Source of the DNA: DASXRA01 sp036506155
GTDB taxonomy: Bacteria > Actinomycetota > Actinomycetes > Mycobacteriales > Jatrophihabitantaceae
DNA: 35,696 bases
Assembly (NCBI GenBank): GCA_036506155.1
Contig: DASXSF010000018.1
Span: forward strand, 1-35,696
Reading direction: 5' to 3'
Shown: positions 31,471-35,696 of the stretch, piece after piece
Layout of the letters: each line of letters begins with the position of its first letter
Numbering within the stretch: the first letter of the stretch is position 1
The notes under the pieces: model-generated
What the model was told of the DNA's origin: nothing
What the model saw: only the letters and a program-made list of their open reading frames with translations
Databases searched by the model: none
Translations under genes and position numbers: made by a program

Positions 31471-31761
31471 CACGCGACCTCCCCTCTCCGTCCCCAGATT
31501 GCGCGGGTCAGGCATCGTTGCGGAAGCGGCGAATTCCCTGTCTTCCCGCGGTCATTGGTCCCGGGACGGGCGCACGACGGACGCCGTTACGACATGGAGA
31601 CTCGCGGGGCGTTTTCCCCGGGCTGAACATAAGCCAGGTAGTGGAGGTCGCGTCGGGACAACCTGATCCGACGCCTGTCAGGCTCGAGTATGTCTCTCTC
31701 CGACTCCCTCGCACGTCCCGCGAGCCGTTCTCATCCTCTGCCGTCCCGCCGGGGCGCGGAC
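31471..31761. other. Upstream region of the FtsX-type ABC operon
   Basis: No open frame here resembles a gene on either strand. The region must hold the ABC operon promoter. A perfect 10-bp palindrome GTCCCGGGAC (31558-31567) is present, about 90 bp before the ATPase start; it has the dyad half-sites in inverted order and is not a match to the dyad boxes. Nothing else stands out. Confidence 0.4.
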
Positions 31762-31776
31762 AGGGCCGAACGTCCC
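31762..31776 (+). promoter_or_regulatory. DosR-like dyad in the 31.8-kb intergenic region
   Basis: On the minus strand this is GGGACGTTCGGCCCT, an exact core match. No protein gene starts close by on either strand (the ABC ATPase begins 292 bp to the left). To the right, TAAGAC at 31800-31805 is at the correct distance for a -10 element, predicting a start near 31812. Confidence 0.5.
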
Positions 31777-31811
31777 GGATTGGAGGGCACGGCCCCGTGT
31801 AAGACGTCTGG

Positions 31812-31926
31812 ACGCCAGCCCCGTGGCGCTGATCGAGTTCTCACTAGGCGTTGCCAGGTGGCTACCCGATGTGCATACTGGCCCTAGCTCAGGTGGCCGT
31901 TCCCCCGTGCGGCCGCCTGAGCTATG
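31812..31926 (+). ncRNA. Candidate small RNA behind a DosR-like promoter
   Basis: The predicted start (about 31812) is set by the dyad at 31762-31776 and the TAAGAC -10. The RNA would begin with a hairpin CGCCA/TGGCG (31813-31817 with 31824-31828) and end in a 15-pair stem (31885-31899 with 31910-31924, one G-U pair, 10-base loop). There is no coding frame with a ribosome site in it. M. tuberculosis has a DosR-induced stable RNA of similar size (DrrS), which makes the idea reasonable; no sequence homology is claimed. The 3' stem has no T-tract and could instead be the terminator of the leftward phosphoribosyltransferase gene. Confidence 0.3.
31885..31924. terminator. Strong 15-bp hairpin, possible terminator
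   Basis: TAGCTCAGGTGGCCG pairs with CGGCCGCCTGAGCTA around a 10-base loop; the single imperfection is a G-U wobble. It lies 90 bases past the stop of the leftward phosphoribosyltransferase gene, and would also end a rightward transcript from the 31.8-kb promoter. No T-run follows on either strand, which is common for high-GC actinobacterial terminators. Confidence 0.45.
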
Positions 31927-32013
31927 TGATGTGATCCGCGAGACCGCCCGGCGGTGATCACGCAAGGGCGGACGAACATCCGCGCGTGCTTCTCGTGCGC
32001 CCGCAGGCGTCGC

Positions 32014-32586
32014 TCATCGCGGGATCAAGGCCTGGTGGATCAGCGTGGTGACCTCGGCCATGCCTGCTGCGGCTAGCTCCGCCATTGCGGCGTCGGCTCG
32101 ATGGGTCCACAGGATCGTTGACGCGGTTCTGCCGTCGAGACCGACTGGTTCGAGAGCTCGACGAGCCGATCGGAGTGTCTGCCCGGAGAAGACCAGGTCA
32201 TCGATCAAGTGGACGGATGCGCCGTGCGGCAGACGCTCGCCCACCAGGCGGCCGTCACCGATCGTCGGGTCGTCTCCATAAGAGACGAAGTATGTCTTCG
32301 GGACGCGCCGGATCAGGACCGCGGGTACGCCGAGCTTCAGGGCAACGGCGCCGACCAGCGCCCACGCTCCCTCGTCACACGCGGCGACGGCGTGACCGGC
32401 GGGCACGGTTCGGGCAAGTTCGCCGACAACGACGGCGAACTCCGACGGACGGCCAAGAATGCGCTTGAGATTGGTGAAGCCGCGGCCGGTCCGACCCTCA
32501 CGGTCTCGAAGCTCGAAGTCGGACACGCAGCGCAGCACGATGTCCGCGATCGCGGGCGGGTTCACAACCTTCAGTCGCAGCGGCAC
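32014..32586 (-). CDS. Phosphoribosyltransferase-family protein (orotate PRTase-like)
   Basis: The 190-residue product has the PRPP-binding signature SVHLIDDLVFSGQTLRSARR near residues 125-145 and an upstream GHAVAACDEGAWALVGAVAL resembling the orotate phosphoribosyltransferase fold. It lacks a recognisable pyrimidine-operon context, so the base substrate is unknown. GTG 32586 is preferred because CGGAAG stands 8 bp upstream; a TTG at 32613 would add nine residues. It lies on the same strand as sdhB, about 200 bp downstream of it, separated by a repeat-bearing gap. Confidence 0.75.
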   Translation of the reverse strand: MPLRLKVVNPPAIADIVLRCVSDFELRDREGRTGRGFTNLKRILGRPSEFAVVVGELARTVPAGHAVAACDEGAWALVGAVALKLGVPAVLIRRVPKTYFVSYGDDPTIGDGRLVGERLPHGASVHLIDDLVFSGQTLRSARRALEPVGLDGRTASTILWTHRADAAMAELAAAGMAEVTTLIHQALIPR

Positions 32587-32615
32587 GGTGCGTACTTCCG
32601 ATTCGCTCCGCAAGC

Positions 32616-32657
32616 GCCGCGTCGCGGCGGCGGGCTCTTCGCGCGCGCGCTCATCGC
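32616..32657. repeat. 42-bp direct repeat, copy 1
   Basis: This segment, beginning GCCGCGTCGCGGCGGCGGGC, is repeated at 32744-32785 with 3 mismatches in 42 bases. It covers the region just upstream of the phosphoribosyltransferase start. The DNA between copies contains further short echoes (CGCTGCGCTCGGGCC and CGCTATCGCTCGGGCC). Confidence 0.6.
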
Positions 32658-32743
32658 TGATTCATCCCGCCTGCGCGGCGCGCAATCCGGACCACTCGCT
32701 GCGCTCGGGCCCGTCTCGCGCACCGCTCCTCGCTATCGCTCGG

Positions 32744-32785
32744 GCCGCGTTGCTGCGGCGGGCTCTTCGCGCGGGCGCTCATCGC
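32744..32785. repeat. 42-bp direct repeat, copy 2
   Basis: This is the partner of 32616-32657, 128 bp away in the same orientation, with the shared core GGCTCTTCGCGCG. It ends 5 bp before the sdhB stop codon region. Confidence 0.6.
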
Positions 32786-32790
32786 GGGAG

Positions 32791-33543
32791 TTAGCTACCC
32801 CTGCGGGTGATCTTGCTGCCGAGCCACGCAATGGGGTCGTACTTCCGGTCGACGACCCGTTCCTTCATCGGGATGAGCGCATTGTCTGTGATCTTGATGT
32901 GCTCCGGGCAGACCTCGGTGCAGCACTTGGTGATGTTGCAGTAGCCCAGCCCGAACTCATCCTGGGCCTGGTTCTTGCGATCCAGGGCGTCGAGCGGGTG
33001 CATGTCCAGTTCGGCGACCCGCATGAGGAAGCGCGGGCCGGCGAACGCCTCCTTGTTCTGCTCGTGGTCGCGCACCACGTGGCAGACGTTCTGGCACAGG
33101 AAGCACTCGATGCACTTGCGGAACTCCTGCGAACGCTCGACGTCGACCTGCGCCATGCGGTATTCGCCGGGCTGGAGGCCGGGCGGCGGCGCGAATGCCG
33201 GGATCTCGCGTGCCTTGACGTAGTTGAAGGAGACGTCGGTGACCAGGTCCTTGATCACCGGGAAGCTGCGCAGCGGGGTCACGGTGACCGTCTCCTGCGG
33301 CGCGAACGTCGACATCCGCGTCATGCACATCAGCCTCGGCCGGCCGTTGATCTCGGCGCTGCACGAGCCGCACTTGCCGGCTTTGCAGTTCCACCGCACG
33401 GCGAGGTCGCCGGCCTGGGTGGCTTGGAGCCGGTGAATCACGTCGAGGACGACCTCGCCGTCGTTCACCTCGACGGTGAAGTCGACGAGGTCGCCCTTGT
33501 CGGCGTCGCCGCGCCACACCCGGAAGTGCGCGTCATAGCTCAC
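32791..33543 (-). CDS. sdhB: Succinate dehydrogenase iron-sulfur subunit
   Basis: The 250-residue subunit has the plant-type [2Fe-2S] cysteines in CKAGKCGSCSAEINGRPRLMC and the two C-terminal cluster motifs CIECFLCQNVC and CNITKCCTEVCPEHI. It passes electrons from SdhA to the membrane quinone site. Its length and YDAHFRVWRGDADKGDLVDF opening resemble the actinobacterial Sdh1-type protein. GTG 33543 is chosen because GGGAG precedes it at 7 bp; the ATG 27 bases earlier has no site. It is the last sdh gene in the operon, 70 bp after sdhA. Confidence 0.93.
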   Translation of the reverse strand: MSYDAHFRVWRGDADKGDLVDFTVEVNDGEVVLDVIHRLQATQAGDLAVRWNCKAGKCGSCSAEINGRPRLMCMTRMSTFAPQETVTVTPLRSFPVIKDLVTDVSFNYVKAREIPAFAPPPGLQPGEYRMAQVDVERSQEFRKCIECFLCQNVCHVVRDHEQNKEAFAGPRFLMRVAELDMHPLDALDRKNQAQDEFGLGYCNITKCCTEVCPEHIKITDNALIPMKERVVDRKYDPIAWLGSKITRRGS

Positions 33544-33613
33544 TGGCGAACTCCCTTTCGGATTGCGCAAGAGTTCCTCGTCCGAGACGAGCGAATCTTG
33601 CGCGATCGGCGGG

Positions 33614-35509
33614 TCATGCGGGCTCCTCGGCTGGCAGTTCCGCCGCGGTCAGGTACTTGGCCAGCTCGTCCCGGTCGAACAACGCCATCAGGTCAGGCCG
33701 CATCGGTGGTATCGGCTGCTCGACCACGTCGACCGCGGAGCCGTCCGTGAGCGAGCACACCAGGTTCTTCGTGCGCCATTCGGGGCGCATCATCGGAAAG
33801 TCGTCGCGGGTATGCCCGCCGCGGCTCTCCTCGCGCAGCAACGCGGCCCGAGCCACACACTCGCTGACCACCAGCATGTTGCGCAGATCGAGCGCGAGGT
33901 GCCAGCCCGGGTTGAAGTGCCGGTCGCCCTCGACGCTGACTTTGCCGACACGGACCTTCAGCTCGTCCAGGCGCTTGAGCGCCTCGTTCATCTCGTCCGC
34001 GGTGCGGATCAGGCCCACCAGGTCGTTCATCAGCTGTTGCAATTCCTGGTGCACCGCATAGGGGTTCTCTCCACCGTTGAGGCGCAGCGGTGCAAGGGCC
34101 GTCGCGGTGGCCGCCTCGACCTGATCGGGACGCACGGCCGGGTAAACCCCGCCGAACTGCCGGACGTACTCGGCCGCGCCCAGCCCGGCGCGGTAGCCGA
34201 ACACGAGCAGGTCCGAGAGCGAGTTGCCGCCGAGCCGGTTCGAGCCGTGCATGCCGCCGGCGACCTCTCCCGCTGCGAACAGTCCCGGTACCCGTGCCGC
34301 TGCCGCGGTATCCGGCTGTACCTCGACGCCGCCCATCACGTAGTGGCAGGTCGGGCCGATCTCCATGGGCTCTTTGGTGATGTCGACATCGGCCAGCTCT
34401 TTGAACTGGTGATACATGGACGGCAGCCGCTTGAGAATTTCTGCCGCCGGCAGCCGGGTCGAGATGTCCAAGATCACCCCACCGTGGGGCGAGCCACGTC
34501 CTGCCTTGATCTCGGAGTTGATCGCGCGGGCCACCTCGTCACGCGGCAGCAGCTCGGGTGGCCGCTTGTTGTGGTCGGGGTCGGTGTACCAGCGGTCGGC
34601 CTCATCCTCGGTCTCGGCGTAGCTCTTGCGGAACACGTCCGGGACGTAGTCGAACATGAACCGCTTGCCCTCGGAATTGCGCAGCACGCCACCGTCGCCG
34701 CGGACCGACTCGGTGACGAGGATGCCCTTCACACTCGGCGGCCACACCATGCCGGTCGGGTGGAACTGCAGGAACTCCATGTTGATCAGCGTGGCGCCGG
34801 ACCGCAGCGCGAGCGCGTGGCCGTCGCCGGTGTACTCCCAGGAGTTGGAGGTGACCTTGTAGCTTCTGCCAACCCCGCCGGTGGCCAGGACTACGGCCGG
34901 CGCCTCGAGCAGGAGGAACTCGCCCGACTCGCGGTAGTAACCGAAAGCGCCCGCGATCTTGCTTCCGTCGAGCAGCAGCTCGGTGATCGTGGTCTCCCCG
35001 AACACCCGGATCCGCGACTCGTAGCTGCCGGTCTCGGCGTAGTCCTCCTGCTGCAGCGAGACGATCTTCTGCTGCAGCGTGCGGATCAGCTCGAGACCGG
35101 TGCGGTCGCCGACGTGCGCGAGCCGCGGGTATTCGTGGCCGCCGAAATTGCGCTGCGAGATCTTGCCGTCCTTCGTACGGTCGAACAGCGCGCCATACGT
35201 TTCCAGCTCCCAGATCCGGTCCGGTGCCTCCTTGGCGTGCAGCTCGGCCATCCGGTAGTTGTTGAGGAACTTGCCGCCCCGCATGGTGTCGCCGAAGTGC
35301 ACCATCCAGTTGTCGCGGGGGTTGACATTGCCCATCGCGGCGGCCGCGCCGCCCTCGGCCATGACGGTGTGCGCCTTGCCGAACAATGACTTCGAGATGA
35401 TCGCCGTTCGCTTGCCGGCCAGTCGGGCCTCGATCGCCGCCCGAAGCCCGGCGCCGCCCGCGCCGATCACGACGACGTCATAGTGGTGTCGTTCGATTCG
35501 CGTGGTCAT
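33614..35509 (-). CDS. sdhA: Succinate dehydrogenase flavoprotein subunit
   Basis: This 631-residue subunit has the FAD motif VVVIGAGGAGLRAAIEARLA, the segment KAHTVMAEGGAAAAMG with the expected FAD-linking histidine, the active-site stretch FLQFHPTGMVW and GILVTESVRGDGG, and a closing helical domain with MLVVSECVARAALLREESRG. It oxidises succinate to fumarate (or the reverse). The overall form, with GGHEYPRLAHVGDRTGLELI, fits the Sdh1/fumarate-reductase-like group of actinomycetes (compare Rv0248c). The operon order is sdhC-sdhA-sdhB on the minus strand. Confidence 0.95.
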   Translation of the reverse strand: MTTRIERHHYDVVVIGAGGAGLRAAIEARLAGKRTAIISKSLFGKAHTVMAEGGAAAAMGNVNPRDNWMVHFGDTMRGGKFLNNYRMAELHAKEAPDRIWELETYGALFDRTKDGKISQRNFGGHEYPRLAHVGDRTGLELIRTLQQKIVSLQQEDYAETGSYESRIRVFGETTITELLLDGSKIAGAFGYYRESGEFLLLEAPAVVLATGGVGRSYKVTSNSWEYTGDGHALALRSGATLINMEFLQFHPTGMVWPPSVKGILVTESVRGDGGVLRNSEGKRFMFDYVPDVFRKSYAETEDEADRWYTDPDHNKRPPELLPRDEVARAINSEIKAGRGSPHGGVILDISTRLPAAEILKRLPSMYHQFKELADVDITKEPMEIGPTCHYVMGGVEVQPDTAAAARVPGLFAAGEVAGGMHGSNRLGGNSLSDLLVFGYRAGLGAAEYVRQFGGVYPAVRPDQVEAATATALAPLRLNGGENPYAVHQELQQLMNDLVGLIRTADEMNEALKRLDELKVRVGKVSVEGDRHFNPGWHLALDLRNMLVVSECVARAALLREESRGGHTRDDFPMMRPEWRTKNLVCSLTDGSAVDVVEQPIPPMRPDLMALFDRDELAKYLTAAELPAEEPA

Positions 35510-35518
35510 GTGCTTCCC

Positions 35519-35695
35519 TTAGCCGATGAACCGCAGGTCGGAGAACCAGTGCGCCGACACCGCCATGACGTAGAAGTCGGCCAGCGCGAGCGTGCCGAGC
35601 GTGGTCCAGGCCAGCATCATGTGCCGGGTGTTCAGCTTCGACACGAGGGTCCAGAAGCGATACCGCAGCGGGTGCCGGGAGAAGTGCTTGAGGCG
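35519..35695 (-). CDS. sdhC: Succinate dehydrogenase membrane anchor, C-terminal end (partial)
   Basis: The minus-strand frame enters from the window edge and gives 58 residues, RLKHFSRHPLRYRFWTLVSK followed by a hydrophobic helix (MMLAWTTLGTLALADFYVMA) and a short tail HWFSDLRFIG before TAA. It ends 9 bp before the sdhA start, so it belongs to the same operon and is expected to be the quinone-binding membrane anchor. The assignment rests mostly on position; the rest of the gene lies outside the window. Confidence 0.7.
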   Translation of the reverse strand, partial: RLKHFSRHPLRYRFWTLVSKLNTRHMMLAWTTLGTLALADFYVMAVSAHWFSDLRFIG

Positions 35696-35696
35696 G

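Noticed and set aside
31558..31567. GTCCCGGGAC as a further DosR-like site
   Set aside because: The half-sites are in the opposite order with no spacer; it is only a short GC palindrome.
31881..31924. tRNA-like opening (TAGCTCAGGTGG resembles a D-arm)
   Set aside because: The sequence is one long palindrome with no anticodon arm, T-arm (GGTTCGA) or acceptor pairing.
33563..35389. 608-codon open frame on the plus strand
   Set aside because: It is exactly antisense to sdhA, which has all family motifs; long antisense frames are expected at this GC content.

Overview
The window looks like chromosomal DNA of a high-GC actinomycete. Supporting signs are the GC-rich codon use, a mycothiol-dependent (maleylpyruvate isomerase-type) enzyme coupled to an ECF sigma factor, an Sdh1-type succinate dehydrogenase, valine dehydrogenase, several universal stress proteins (USPs) and GTG/TTG starts. 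I cannot name the genus. I see no tRNA, rRNA, CRISPR array or intact insertion sequence.

Layout. 1-821: end of an MFS exporter and a small DUF3040 membrane protein, then about 700 bp without a gene. 1517-3220: a DUF899 thioredoxin-like protein and the stranded C-terminus of a probable subtilisin-like protease. 3220-6377 (minus strand): a four-gene operon of ribbon-helix-helix (RHH) regulator, DUF4097 protein, and DrrA/DrrB-type ABC ATPase and permease, headed by a perfect inverted repeat abutting the regulator's start codon. 6557-10133: a large LuxR-type (LAL) regulator, a DUF4242-like small protein and a secreted protein.

10257-26064 is the most interesting part. It holds a USP-USP-GAPDH-acyltransferase/acyl-CoA synthetase operon, another USP, valine dehydrogenase, a potassium channel, a three-subunit 2-oxoacid:acceptor oxidoreductase plus a GltD-ferredoxin fusion, a flavodoxin-domain protein, and a P1B-5 metal ATPase ending in a hemerythrin domain. 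Copies of a 14-15 bp dyad close to GGGACCTTCGGCCCT lie in five of the intergenic gaps here, with a sixth gap at 31762. This resembles the DosR/DevR box of mycobacterial hypoxia-dormancy regulons, and the gene content fits: stress proteins, oxygen-sensitive oxidoreductases, substrate-level ATP formation, and metal and potassium homeostasis. My reading is a hypoxia-survival island in which 2-oxoacids are oxidised to acyl-CoA, electrons pass through the GltD-like subunit to NAD(P), and acyl-CoA may be converted to acid plus ATP.

26074-27877: an anti-sigma/mycothiol-type enzyme, a decayed sigma-factor fragment, a truncated small CxxC ORF and a cupin. 27845-31470: an FtsX-type ABC exporter. 31471-32013 has no gene, but carries a dyad box, a fitting -10 and a strong hairpin, which together could make a small RNA of about 115 nt. 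32014-35696: a phosphoribosyltransferase, a pair of 42-bp repeats, and the sdhB-sdhA-sdhC operon, with sdhC cut by the window edge.
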